Positions 46,604-58,406 of a stretch of DNA of 64,000 nucleotides are shown here, piece after piece. Under the pieces are notes generated by a model, which saw nothing but the letters and a program-made list of their open reading frames with translations, did not search any database and was not told where the DNA came from. The stretch's first letter is position 1, and each line of letters begins with the position of its first letter. A program made the translations under genes and the position numbers. The DNA is taken from NCBI GenBank assembly GCA_034509925.1, contig CM067535.1, positions 5,800,701 through 5,864,700 of the forward strand, in the 5' to 3' direction. Source of the stretch: Hirudinaria manillensis. Its lineage: Eukaryota > Annelida > Clitellata > Hirudinida > Hirudinidae.

Positions 46604-49600
46604 TTAGGATTCACAATCAACGTCTGGAGGACATTCATCAGGCACGGGAATTGAGTTTTCATAGCGATTCTTAGTGATCATCAAAACCTTCAACTTGGAT
46701 ATTTTTCCAACGTCGTCCAAATTCACACACGTCGACGTGCCAATGCCAGCCTTCTCATCCACTCGAATTTCAGCCTTAATCTTCAGATTAGAAAACACAA
46801 AAAATCAAATACTTAAAGATTTTTAAGCAATGTAATAAGCAAGATAATTTTAAAAGATATTTGCAGAATAATGTAAATAATAGGAAATCAATTGAAAATT
46901 GTAATCTTACAGGTTCTAAGATGCCTGTTTGGTTTTTCCCCAACGACTGACCACTTTTCCAACCCATTTTTTCCAGCATTTTGTGGCCAACATTAGACTC
47001 AGGAAGAGCTCTGAAATTAAATGAAAAGAAATGTAGGGGACAAGTAGCAGGTTTATAAATATTAATCACAATAGTAATTTATTTATTAATTAATTAAATA
47101 ATTGATGATTAAATTGATTTCCAGCAGGTTTATAAATATTAACCTAAATGGTAATTTAAATGACATTAAATGAAAAGGCAAGTCGGGGCTAAGCAGTAGG
47201 GGTAGCAGGTTTATAAATATTAATCTAAATATATTAATAATATAATTAATCTAATCTAATTAATTAATTAATAGATGATTAAATTGGTCAACCTGTCAAC
47301 AGAGGCTGGTTGTGCTTTGACGAATGAACACGAACTTCCCACTTTGGCACGTCGTTTCTTTGATTTGTCGCAATAATTTGATGGAAGTTTTGGATGCTTT
47401 TCATAGTTCATGTTCTAAATGAGCAGTTTAAGAAAGATTATTTTATAAAATTATTTTTTAAGAAAGATTATTTTATGAAATTATTTTTTAAGAAAGATTA
47501 TTTTATAAAATTATTTTTTAAGAAAGATTATTTTATAAAATTATTTTTTAAGAAAGATTATTTTATGAAATTATTTTTTAAGAAAGATTATTTTATAAAA
47601 TTATTTTTTAAGAAAGATTATTTTATAAAATTATTTTTTAAGAAAGATTATTTTATAAAATTATTTTTTAAGAAGAGTATTTATTAGGAAGATTATTTTC
47701 ACTTTCTAAAAGTATGCCTTCATAAACCAAAATTAACATAAAAATAATTAAAATAAAATAAACATTTGGGAAACTAAACACTAAAGCCTAATTATTTGCA
47801 AGATACAAATGAATTATGCATCAGTTGTTAATTAATTCATTTTAATCAAACCTTAAGTCCATATTTCTTTTTGATCATTTTCAGTTGATACCTTCTCTGT
47901 TGATCAGTGGTCATTTTTTCTATAGAGGGAAAATAAGTCATTAAAATTTTTTAAAATATATATATTTCTCATTCACAACAAATAATTTGATAATAGTTTT
48001 ACTTTGAACAGATTTCTTATTTATTTACGTCGAGTTATGAACAAACAATAAACAAATAAACAAACAAACTTATTGCATCATTTTGAGGGTCTTCGTCACA
48101 CTGTACTTTGAGATTCCAAGGTTCGCATCCCTGGCACGTGTCGGAACAAGGATGGATGTGAAGTTCAAGGATCGTGGAATCTCCTAACCTTAAAAGGTCG
48201 AGGTGTTGGAGACGATGAGAGACACTGACCTCCTTGTTCTGAAGGACATCAAAGTCTTGAGAGATTATTTACAGATAATAATAGAAAGTATCTATAGTAT
48301 GTGAATGATTAAAAGTAATTAGTAGATTATTAATAATAATAATTTATTAGTTACCTCTCCAATTCTTTTGTCGTTAACAAACGTTCCCGAAACGCTTCCT
48401 TCGTCCGTGACAAAATATTCCTTGAGGTTTTCATCATATTTTATGGTGCAGTGCATCTAGAAATGATGGTTATTTTAGGCACTAACTTGTAAATAATCCA
48501 ATTATTAGTTAATTATTTTTAATTAGTTATTATTAATTGACCAATTCTAATGAACAAGTACATATTGATTGTGATTAAAACGATTAAAATTCTCTATTTG
48601 TACGAAGGTCGGTCAGAGTGCTCACCCTGCTGATCTTCAGATCCGGAACGGTGATGTCGTGCTTGAACGACTCGTCTCTGCCAATCGATGCACCTTTGCA
48701 GGTGAGGATGAATAAGGAATTAACTTGCAGGCAGTTTGAACTTTTTACGACTGCTCTGATGCATGACATGTAAGTCTCTGGCACTGCAAACGAATTATTA
48801 CACAAAACAAATTATTAAAAAAAAATAAATTATTACACAAAACAAATTACTAAAAAAAAACAAATTATTAAAAATAAATAAATTGTTTAAAAAAATAAAT
48901 TATTACACAAAACAAAATTATTAAACAAAATAAATGACTCATGGCATGATATAAAATCACACATGATAAAGAATAAATAAGAAACATGTTTACAACAAAA
49001 AGCTGTTTCTATGAAAATATGTTTTAATAAAAAAAAATTATATAAACTCAACTGCTTCTCAAATCTATTTCATCGGCTGCAATGCTTCTGATTTGATCTG
49101 ATGTCTTATCATCATTATCATCACTGTCATCATCATCATCATCATCATCGTCGTCATCGTTTGAAAAGATTTCTCCTTCCTCGACCTCTGACCTTTGAAG
49201 GCAGATCTCATCGTGTTTGCTGGAACTGTTCCCAGATTTTTTTGCTCTTTTGTCCTGTCAAGTTTTATTCCAACAATTTAAAAAATGTTTCAATTACATT
49301 TAATAAAGTTTGAATTTATAATAAATCTCTTTAATTAATCATACATTAATTTGCTATTTAAAAATATTGAATATTAAAAAATTTGGATAATAAAGGTCAT
49401 TTAAGAGTTACTTTTTTCTTTACTGGCTCATTGGAGGAGTTAGACTTGATGTTTTTATTTTTAATTATATGGGAAATAATGTTGAAATCTTGCACGTTGA
49501 TTTGAGAGTGAAATTCATATTTTTGTGATTCCTCATTGTAACTATAATATGCACCACTGTTTGGTTCATAGTAAAGAGATTTTTCCTGCAAGGAGTACAT

Positions 49601-50267
49601 TAAAGCTTTAAATAATAAATTTATTTTATTAGAAGATTGTCTGATTAGCTTAATGAATTTTCACCACAATTACAACCTAAATGGTGACCAATTGCAAATA
49701 CATTGCAGAACCAAATTATGCAAACACCAATTAAGAATGTGTTGCTCAGAAAGAATAATTGTAAAATTATTGGTTAAATCAATTAGTAATAATTTAAAAA
49801 TAATTTACTGCATCGTAGTAACACTTTGAGTATTTATCGTAATACATCTTCATGTCGGCATCGTAAACATAGCTTGATTGAGCAATTGATGACTCTGCAA
49901 CTTCTACCAATGCTTCTGCTGTTAGCATTTCTACAAGTAATAAAGTTTATTTGTTAAAAATCATGATACTTTTAACTTTGAGAGTAGAATTTGAGACATT
50001 AATTCTATCCAGAACAGTTGGATAAAACAAACTCCAAAATGTCAAAATGAAAAGTGGCTTACCAATCACGGGTGCTTCTTGAACGGTGTCGAAACTGTCG
50101 TATTGAGAATAATTGTCGGTATAAGATGGCGAGGATTTGCATGTCGAACCAAGTGAGGCAATCAGTTGGTGTTCCAAATCCAAAATTTTCAGTTTCGCTT
50201 CGGCTAACTCATTTTCGAGGAACTCAATGCGTTTTTGGTAAGCGATCACTTCTTTTGTATTTATCAT
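46604..50267 (-). CDS. AGGF1: Angiogenic factor with G-patch and FHA domains 1
   Basis: Nuclear RNA-processing-type protein, also described as an angiogenic factor in vertebrates. Eleven exons in consistent phase: 50267-50063, 49930-49809, 49585-49412, 49254-49053, 48783-48626, 48456-48355, 48238-48070, 47919-47852, 47414-47293, 47010-46911, 46780-46604. They give about 532 residues (human 714). Order: N-terminal coiled coil (RIEFLENELAEAKLKILDLE), OCRE repeats (YVYDADMKMYYDKYSKCYYD, SLYYEPNSGAYYSYNEESQK), an EEGEI plus poly-Asp acidic stretch, FHA (ASIGRDESFKHDI, SGTFVNDKRIG), HIHPCSDTCQGCEP, then KKKYGL. The G-patch (GHKMLEKMGWKSGQSLGKNQ) closes the set. Blocks match human AGGF1 in the same order. 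The donors at 49053 (GTTGAG) and 48070 (GTTTGT) are weak and least sure. It is head-to-head with 50610-51505. Confidence 0.94.
47431..47670. repeat. 30-bp tandem array, eight copies
   Basis: Eight near-perfect 30-base units (AGAAAGATTATTTTATAAAA plus TTATTTTTTA) lie end to end in the AGGF1 intron between exons 47919-47852 and 47414-47293. Units two and five have TTTTATGAAA instead of TTTTATAAAA, so a three-unit block was probably duplicated. Because 30 is divisible by three, the plus strand stays open as a 10-residue peptide repeat; it is not a gene. Confidence 0.95.
48810..48945. repeat. A-rich imperfect repeat
   Basis: Repeats of blocks like AAATTATTACACAAAACAAA separated by A runs, in the AGGF1 intron between the acidic and FHA exons. 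Confidence 0.7.
49101..49160 (-). repeat. Coding (GAT/GAC)n repeat in AGGF1
   Basis: A CAT/CGT-rich run on the plus strand lies inside AGGF1 exon 49254-49053. It is read on the minus strand as an acidic stretch with eleven consecutive Asp residues. Confidence 0.85.
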
Positions 50268-50609
50268 AATGGTCGTACTACAGGCGAGCTTTATTAGATT
50301 TATAAAAAACCAAACCCGAAATCAAAACTCGTAGAAATTACTGTTTTTATTTACCAAAGACTAATAATCAATTCAACTTTATAAGATATAAATTAAAACA
50401 ATAATAATTTTTATTGTTATTATTAAGCATTTCAGGCTATATTTTAACCTTTGGAAGTAAAGGTGATACCAAGTGTTTATAAAGTTTAAGCTGATGGCTA
50501 CTTCGCCAGCTGTTTCTTCGCATCACAAAGTTTCAGCTGGTTTTGCTTGTTAAGTGCGCATCTAAAATTTACTTGAATCTTGCTTCGACCAATTTTATAC
50601 GAATTTCAA
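50268..50609. promoter_or_regulatory. Shared divergent promoter region
   Basis: About 340 bases separate the AGGF1 start (minus) from the next start codon (plus). Both genes must initiate here unless distal leader exons exist. No TATA box in a convincing position was seen; the sequence is AT-rich, with CG and CAG motifs around 50500-50560. Confidence 0.5.
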
Positions 50610-51505
50610 ATGTTACGCAAACCTCGAAAAGCTGAATACGAACACTTAATTGGAGAAGCATTTGAGGATGAAGAAATTGTTGGGACAAGCTCGCTTAATT
50701 CACGGAAGAATATTCAGAACTCCTTTAAGACTAAGAAATGGCAACGTTTTAAAAGTCAATTAGATTATAAAAGCGACACCTGTGGTCACAAAGATGTTAA
50801 AACATGTGAAAATGGAGCAGAGTGTAATTACAAAGATGATGTTGGTTTGGTGACTCAAGTAAAGAAATCTGATGCTTTAGAATTGACGTCGCTGCCAGAT
50901 GTGATGAGGAAGTTTTCCTTGACTAAGGATTGTGATAATGCTTCTGGTCAACCCGATGTCATCCGTGTTTCTGAAGACCAGTTGTTTGTTGACAAGGAAA
51001 GTGGAGGACTTGATTTCATCAATGACTGCTATGGTTTTCAAAGACTCAAAAAAGCTAGATGTGCACAAGGCATAAGTACATCAATTGATTGTGAAGCAGA
51101 CAATAATCGTGGAGGTTTGAATTATAACAAATTAAACAAAAAGATGCAGGACAAACCTAGGATTCCAAAGAAATCATTCAGGCAGGAATTTAGAAAATTT
51201 ATGAGAAGGGTTAAATATTAATTTTTTTTTTAAATTTCTGTTTTAAACTGATAGAACATAGTTTTAATTTACTTCACAAAAATGCTCTCATAGTTCTTTT
51301 AATTTTATTTAACATTTTAATTGGTGCATTTCTTTTTCAATTTTGCCATTGTGATTTTCAGAGAGGGTTCAAGACCTGGAAAGGACTTAAAGTATGTTGG
51401 GGACTTTTCCAGGGGAGTTTGAAGCAGTTGTCAGGCCCCTTGATGACGTTTGACGTTCCCCACGAAACTGTCATGAATGCCTGGAAAAAGAAGGAAGTGG
51501 TATAA
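50610..51505 (+). CDS. Unrecognised basic protein, head-to-head with AGGF1
   Basis: The first ATG in the open frame at 50610 gives MLRKPRKAEYEHLIGEAFED. The frame runs to a stop at 51221 (203 residues). It is polar, with Lys/Arg-rich ends (KKWQRFK, RIPKKSFRQEFRKFMRR), no signal peptide or membrane segment. A better model may splice AGG|GTTAAA at 51209 to TTTTCAG at 51361. That adds 51362-51505 in phase, encoding RGFKTWKGLKVCWGLFQGSL and KQLSGPLMTFDVPHETVMNA then WKKKEVV and a stop, about 247 residues. The second exon has aromatic-rich coding character absent from nearby introns. An AATAAA follows at 51789. I do not recognise the family. Confidence 0.6.
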
Positions 51506-51788
51506 TGAGGATTAATTTCGAATTTAAAGATTTAAGGTTTTATGTTTGTGGCATTTCATGTGAAGTCAATGATGTGTTTTGTGGTAGAAAGTTTGGTATG
51601 TCTTGTGGTTGCTGGGGGAGACTGACTCTTGTCATAGGCATCATCATATTGTGCATCATACAATGTACGTATTAGCTTGCATTACAACATATTATAAATG
51701 CTATGTATACAAACTCATGTTGTTAAGGCTGATCTCTTTTAGGAATTTCCCCTTTGAGCAATAGAAATAATATATTAAATAATATATT

Positions 51789-51794
51789 AAATAA
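51789..51794 (+). terminator. Candidate poly(A) signal of the 50610 gene
   Basis: AATAAA about 280 bases after the stop of the proposed second exon, in a run of ATATTAAATAAAACTT. Confidence 0.5.
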
Positions 51795-51930
51795 AACTTA
51801 AATTTTGTGATAAATGTTCATTTCATTCACACTTCCATTAATTTTTTTTTTAAAGTTTCAACAAGGTAAATTATATTAATATTAATAATATTGCAAAAAA
51901 TTAATGAGTGGTTTTTTTTTGTAATTAGAT

Positions 51931-52076
51931 ATTTTATTAATTTAAAAATGCTTTACAGCAAATATATTTTTATTAATTTAAAAATGCTTTACAGCAAATA
52001 TATTTTTATTAATTTAAAAATGATTTACAGCAAATATATTTTTATTAATTTAAAAATGCTTTATGGCAAATATATT
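51931..52076. repeat. 36-bp tandem array, four copies
   Basis: Four successive units carry TTATTAATTTAAAAATG then CTTTACAGCAAATATAT, spaced 36 bases apart with isolated substitutions (GATTTACAGC, CTTTATGGC). The open frame across them (a 12-residue repeat containing YSKYIFINLKM) follows from the period being divisible by three. Confidence 0.9.
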
Positions 52077-52599
52077 TTGTGAAAGGTTTCCATTTACTTG
52101 AACAATAAACCAACCACCAATCTTGAATTAATTGCTTTTTCTGTTTCTGATCCTGATTATTGTTTTATTTTTGTACACCAATTACTTCATATTCCTTTGC
52201 AAATGGTATTTTAAAAAATGTTTATCAATAGAATTGCATTTATTTGGTACTATATTACAAGCAATTTATTCGGTGCATTTTCATTTGGCAGTGGATGTGT
52301 TCATTTGTTTTTCTTGTGGCCATAATTTTAAGTTAGATATTATTTCATTCTGAACTATTTGATGCTTTAAGGGCATTTAAAAGCATTTTAATTTTGGGCA
52401 CCGAACCTGCAGTCCCCGTAACGGGAGACCACTATTAACAACTTTTGTTAGCAACCGCGTATCAATCCTATTTCATAAATACGACTTTTTTTCAAAGTTT
52501 TTCAACGAAAAATTTTATTAATTTAAGAATGCTTGTGTAGTTCTTTTTGTAAAAAGTCTAAAAAAAGATCCGTCAGCGCTGAAAGGAGTGTCTGTAAAG

Positions 52600-52782
52600 A
52601 TGTTAATAAACAGTGTTCTCCAATGGAGACAAATGGCGGGAAGCTTTGCAAAATGGTGGACGACTGAGACGATCAAAGATGGCGACGATGACGACATAGG
52701 TTTCATTAAAATTCTGCTCGGATCGTGTTTCTTCACCTTCGGGATCTGTTTGTTGCTCTCACCTGGAAAGAAAATGGCATAA
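52600..52782 (+). CDS. Possible 60-residue tail-anchored membrane microprotein
   Basis: Starts at ATG 52600: MLINSVLQWRQMAGSFAKWW, then an acidic DGDDDD turn, a hydrophobic segment (GFIKILLGSCFFTFGICLLL) and a short basic end (SPGKKMA). The layout is a single C-terminal membrane helix with a lysine-containing tail, as in tail-anchored proteins. Base composition is more balanced than the flanks, and an AATAAA follows at 52931-52936. It could also be the last exon of a longer gene or a chance frame. No family was recognised. Confidence 0.4.
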   Translation: MLINSVLQWRQMAGSFAKWWTTETIKDGDDDDIGFIKILLGSCFFTFGICLLLSPGKKMA

Positions 52783-53439
52783 AATTGGAACCAATTTTGT
52801 CAATGACTTGGAGTCGTAAGGCTGTCGATCAATAATCAAAACAAAATAACTTTGCTTATTTATTTTTATCAGAGGTAGAAATAATTAAAAGGAGTTATTT
52901 AAAAAAATTGATAAAAAAGATTACGATTACAATAAACATAATAAAAGTTTAAGAGGCGTCTCAAATGGGGAATAATTACACGAATTACATCATAATTACG
53001 CGCTTATTCACCTTCTTCCAAGAATCATTTCAAATGTATGTGTATTATCTACGATTTGTTTAATGCACTCGTGATTGTCTTGGATACTTTTTAGCTCAAG
53101 TATAACTGATAAAATCAAATAAAGACCTTTCAATTTAATTCAAATGCCAATATTTAGATCAACGAAATCGTAAATCATGTCCGATTGGGATGGAAATTTC
53201 ATGACAAAAGATAACATAATCCTAATTTACGATTAATGAAAATCAATTAGTGAAAGCATATCTAATTAAAATTTCAACTCGCTTTACAATCAACTTGTTT
53301 GGTAAAAGATTTCAAAATGTAACAACCTTGGATTGAGTCGATTGAGTAATTGGGTGGTAATGGAAAGCAAATAAATCAAACAAGACGAATCGATGCGGAA
53401 AATTGAGACCAAAGGGATTTCTGCCACAAAATACAGATG

Positions 53440-53540
53440 CAGGTTGATTGCAGGTGGTTAATTGTAGGTGATTGATTGCAGGTGGTTTAATACAGGTGAT
53501 TGATTGCAGATAGTTGATTGCAGGTGGTTGATTGCTCGGA
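53440..53540. repeat. Imperfect minisatellite, unit like TTGATTGCAGGTGG
   Basis: About six to seven diverged 14- to 16-base units (TTGATTGCAGGTGG, TTAATTGTAGGTGA, TTTAATACAGGTGA and relatives) in a row. Confidence 0.8.
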
Positions 53541-54327
53541 AGAAAGAAAAAAAGGCGCGACAGTAAATGAAATCATAGTTGATTCTCAGTTTCTTCAATA
53601 AAGGAACATGAAGGACAAGACCAAGCGAACAATGCCACTGCTACAATTTCTCGAAGCCATTCACAGAAAAGTCGAAGGCCGTGCATTTGTCCACGTAAGA
53701 AAACTCAGACTAACTGTTATCTTAAATGTCTTAAACATTTGTTTTAAACGAAAGGACATTTTTCTTTTCTTGGGAGGCGCGGGGAGGGAGGTATGAGGGT
53801 GGATTGGGGCGAAGACAGAGGCAGAAATACAGGTATCCTGAGATTTCTGGAAAAAAAAGGATGTCTCCGCCAACAGTGACTTTGGCGAACACGTGATCTC
53901 ACAAACACATAACAATTTCTCGGAATGAAATGGGAAAAGAGATAATTAAGCACAAATTTGGTGACAATTTTTCTTTTTTTATTTATTTTTTTTTATAAAA
54001 TTGACACTGGATATCTTTCGAGTCTTAAACTGTCACGTGTATTCTGCATTCATTTTTCCATTTAATAATCTTTTCGTTTTGGTTCTAAAATGCCACTGCT
54101 ACAGTCTAAGTCACGAATGACAAATAATTCCATCGTCTATGGTTAAGATTTTTAACACGATTTCATTGTTGAAGATAAAATAACAACTATTACGATAATG
54201 TCTGCAAAGAAATAATAATAATAATAATATTATATAATAAGAATAAATTAAATAATATTTTAAATTAATTAATATTTTACTAAATTTAAACAGTTTAATA
54301 AAGAAATAAAATAATATTTTATAACAT

Positions 54328-54418
<91 letters not shown>
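54328..54418. repeat. (TAA)n microsatellite
   Basis: About thirty uninterrupted TAA/AAT units. Confidence 0.95.
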
Positions 54419-54700
54419 TCACCGTCATCGTAATGACAACGTCAACTAATTAATCCAAATAAAGTCGGTAGACGACTTCCCGTAGAAATTTCGTGACTGC
54501 AAAATTCGAGTTGTGAATCACTCCATGCTTCCAGGAAAAGTATATTTTATTATTTTTTGCTTTTCTCCCGCAGGTCTAAAAGGAATAATTTTTTTTATCA
54601 GGAACATCTGAAATACAGAAACACAGAAAGATCTGAAGCAATAAAATAATTCGAAAAGAATTTAACTCCTGTTCCATCGTATGGAGTCTCAGAGCCAGGT

Positions 54701-54704
54701 ATTA

Positions 54705-54751
<47 letters not shown>

Positions 54752-54756
54752 GTTAT
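54701..54756. repeat. (TTA)n microsatellite
   Basis: About eighteen ATT/TTA units with GTT interruptions at both ends. Confidence 0.92.
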
Positions 54757-56183
54757 TCGAATAAAAATGTTTTCTTTTTAAAATAAATTGACATCACATG
54801 ATGTTTATGTAAGAAGTTGTTTAGCTGATAACATTGTTATTTGCTGGTCATTACTTTTAGTGTTTTATTACGTGTATAATAATTTTTAATAATAATATAT
54901 AATTTAATAATAATATATAATATTTTCGTCTGATTATTTACCGGAACATTTAAAACAATCAGATAAAAAAAAATAGGACAGTGACATTAAACACGGAGAT
55001 TTTTAATATTATTAAATTATAAGATTATTAATATATTAAATATAAAATATTAAATTTAAACATTTTTTTATTTACTTAAAACCTGTTTTAAAAAAACCCT
55101 GTTTTTATTTGTGTTATTTTTGTTAAGTTTTTGCCAAACGAGAGGTTAAAAATTGCCATCCACGTTCAGGTTGAATTAATTTCAAATCACATCGCGATTT
55201 TTCACTCTTAAAATTAAAATTAAATTTTTTTTTTGTCTTTTCAAAAAATAAATTATCCGAAAAGACTTCATTGAGTGAATTAAATTCTGAAAAATTTAAA
55301 GACAAGAAAGTCGAACTTTTTTTTGATTCTCAACTTTCACTTTTACACGTCAGTTGAAGTGCCAATGCAAAATAAATTAAGACCTTTGAACTGCAAATAT
55401 GAAATTGCTTAATGAATTCGTGACATTTGCCGCTGTTTTCTTGAGACATTCTCCGGTTTTTATCCATTACATAATCTCTAATTTAAGACATAATTCTAAT
55501 TTTTAGCCAGTAAAATAAATAAAATAAAATAAAATAAAATAAATATTTAAAGTAAAATAAAATAAATTATTTCCATAATTTGATGCGAAGAAGAAAAATG
55601 ACGAACACGAATTTGAGATTTGCGAGGATTTGAATACATTAAACTTGAAGAGGACACGATGGAACATGTGCTATGCACTGTGGAGAAACATTAATCGCTT
55701 TATTTAGGATTTTAATCCATTTATTATTATTATTATCATTATTGTTATTATTGTTATTATTAATTATATTATTATTATATAATATAATAGAATAATATAT
55801 ATTATTATTATTATTATCTTGTATTCGTTTTTAATGATTAAGTTTTATTAACTTTAAAAAATAGATTTTCTTAATTAAAAATGAAAGAAAACGCCCTTAA
55901 ATACTCGGTGGCGCTGTTACAAATGTGTAATTTTTAAAAGTTAATAAATAAAAAATAAATTACAAAGTTAATAATAAATAAATAAATAATAATAGGAATA
56001 AATATTAGTATTAGATAATATCCGTCAATTAAGTAATTATAAAATGTTTATAACAACCTCATCCTATCCAATGACTTTAAACATAAAATTAATTTTAATA
56101 ATTTAATGTGATTTAATTAGACCTGAATAATTGATTGTTTAATTAAGTAGAATTATATTTGATTAATGTTTGATTAATATTAC

Positions 56184-58406
56184 CTTCAGGGGCTTTCTTG
56201 AACTGGTACCTGGCTTTGAACCCGTGGCCATCAAAAACGTGGTTGGAACGAAAAGTTAATCCAAGGAACTGACCGGAAGAGGAGAAAGTTTTTTGCGATG
56301 CGAAAGGAGAAGAGGAGGAAGACGACGACGAGGAACTTCTGAAGGAGTTTTGATACGAAAGTTGATTGCCACACAGGCGTGTGTCGACGGCCGAAGTCGA
56401 GGTGAAAGTGAGGTCGGTGTCGCGCAGTTGAACGAAGTCGCTTTGGGTTTCGTTATCGCATCTGAATAAAAATTTAAAATTAAATTTGCAATTTTATTCT
56501 GCAAATCAATTCTCGCTGAGCACTTGTTTTAGGGGTTCAAAGAGTTAACTGAATTCATACAATACTGGATTATTTAATCAAATCTGTCCTGTAATCGTCA
56601 GTGACAATCGTCTATTTATAATTGTAATACGGAAAGTATATACTTGAGTAGCGCCAATTAATCTATATTAAATATCTAATTATCTAATTAATTAATTAAT
56701 TAATTAATTAATTAATCAATGTATTTATAAATAAATTAATTAATTGTACTTTGGAGGAACTCCGTCGACATCAAAGTACAAAAAGTAGATGTACACTCTT
56801 TCACCAGGATTGGAAATGAAGCGGAAGTAGCACTCAGAGTCACGTGGGTAAAGACCGGGAAAGTTTGGCGAATTGAAGCTGCCGTGGTTAGACGTCTGAG
56901 AGCTTTGAAAGGTGAATTTGCAATCTGAAATGACGGTTGGAAATTACATTTTACATTCAAAATAAGTGGTGAACTTGAATTTATTCAATTGAAAAGAAAT
57001 AAATAAAAAAATTAAAAAAAAACAAAAAAAAACTCTTTTCAAAGTTTTCAATTAAGCCCTGCTCGCCTGATAATTTAAGCTTTTAATTCTGGTTGTTTGG
57101 CTAATGTTGAATGATGGATGTATCAATCACATGATAAATCATTGACATAATGCTTGCTTTCTTGCTTCAAGAATTAGATGCAATGAATAATAAATTATAA
57201 ATTGAATTTTAATTAAAATATTTATTTAAATTAGTAAAATATGCGAAATACTTAATTTTTGAACATTACAACAAATAACTAAATGTATATCAAGTATTTC
57301 AATAAATAATGAAATATATATTGAATATCACAACACTTAATAAATTGTTATTTCTGATGAAACTGAAACCTAAAATAGATATTTTGTTTTTGAAGGAACA
57401 TCTGAAAATATACCTTGAGTCTCATCCTGGACACCTGTTTTGATGCCAAAATCTGAAATATAAATATGATATTTTGTCATCATCACCATTATCAATACGC
57501 TTTACAATAGAATAAAGTTACTTATTAAACATTAAAAGTGTTTTAATAAATTATTATTACAAATACTAAATACATTTAAATGTTAAATGAATTATTCAGA
57601 TTATCCAAAATTAAAAGAAATAAAATTGTGAAACAAAGGCACAGTTTGAAACGTTTATCAACCACCCGCTATTTTCGCTCAGCAGTTCCTAATCCCATCA
57701 TGGCTTTTCATATCCTCTTTAAGTTTTACATTCTTTTAAATGTTTAAAATTTTATCGGTCGTTTTGGACTTCGGTATTGAATAGAATTAAAAAAAAGTAT
57801 CGCTAATTTAATTAAAAATTATGGAAAAATATCGGCAATTTAAATGATTTTCGAAGATAAATGAAAACATTTTAATTTACGGTAAATATTCGCTTCACCA
57901 TCAGAACCATCAGCGAATTCTTTTTGCAAATATCGATTATAATTAAAATTTATAACCAAAATTGAAATAATACACCAAGACGATATTATGAAGATATTAT
58001 GAAACAGATTCAACCCACTAATTTTTTTTATTAACTTATGTTTTAATGAGCGAGTTGTTTATTTGCTTAAACTTCATAGTTTAATTAAGTAAAGATTAAT
58101 TAATTAAATATTTATTTATATTAAAATTATATTTAAATTAATTTTAAAATAATAATTTTCGTAGGTTTTCAATGAAAAAGGAATTTTCACTTTTAAAACA
58201 CGTCACCTGTTACGAAGCTGTACTTGAGTCTGAATCTGACAGCGTTGCTCGAAACGTCTGCTGTTTTGGCGCGCGATCTCAGCATGACCAGGACCGCCAT
58301 CTTGTTTCTACTGCTCATCATCGTGGGTGGCTTTTGATGGCCACAGTATGGACCGCCCAAGTCGTCGCTGGTGGTGGTTTGGAAGTTTATTGGTGAGTTT
58401 TCGTGG
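56184..58406 (-). CDS. SOL-1-like CUB-domain protein, partial
   Basis: Four exons in phase: 58406-58207, 57452-57414, 56924-56750, 56461-56184. The first holds the end of one CUB domain (PYCGHQKPPTMM, NAVRFRLKYSFVT). The 39-base exon gives FGIKTGVQDETQ. The last two make a whole second CUB domain: DCKFTFQ, GSFNSPNFPGLYPRDSECYF, YFLYFDVDGVPPKCD, DFVQLRD, LCGN and LTFRSNHVFDGHGFKARYQF. The linker 'FG..TG.Q' and 'SPNFPGLYPRD.EC' fit suppressor-of-lurcher protein 1 (SOL-1) relatives, secreted or membrane glutamate-receptor auxiliary proteins. A Ser run is inserted after the LCGN block. Earlier and later exons are missing: the 5' part lies above 58406 and possibly beyond the window, and the 3' exons after GAAG|GTAATA were not recognised. 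Confidence 0.82.

Larger units (their letters stand above)
52783..56183. other. Repeat-rich stretch without a supported gene
   Basis: 3.4 kb of AT-rich DNA holding the arrays at 53440-53540, 54328-54418 and 54701-54756 and AAAAT units near 55507-55565. The last exons of the minus-strand CUB gene probably lie here but could not be recognised. A short plus-strand frame at 53608 ending in a GTAAGA donor is possible but unsupported. Confidence 0.55.

Noticed and set aside
47394..47687. Plus-strand frame with a ten-residue peptide repeat
   Set aside because: It follows from a 30-bp tandem array inside an AGGF1 intron; no start context or conserved flank.
53608..53796. Possible first exon (MKDKTKRTMPLLQFLEAIH) ending at a GTAAGA donor
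   Set aside because: The coding character looks fair, but no partner exon was found downstream on the plus strand, so no gene can be claimed.
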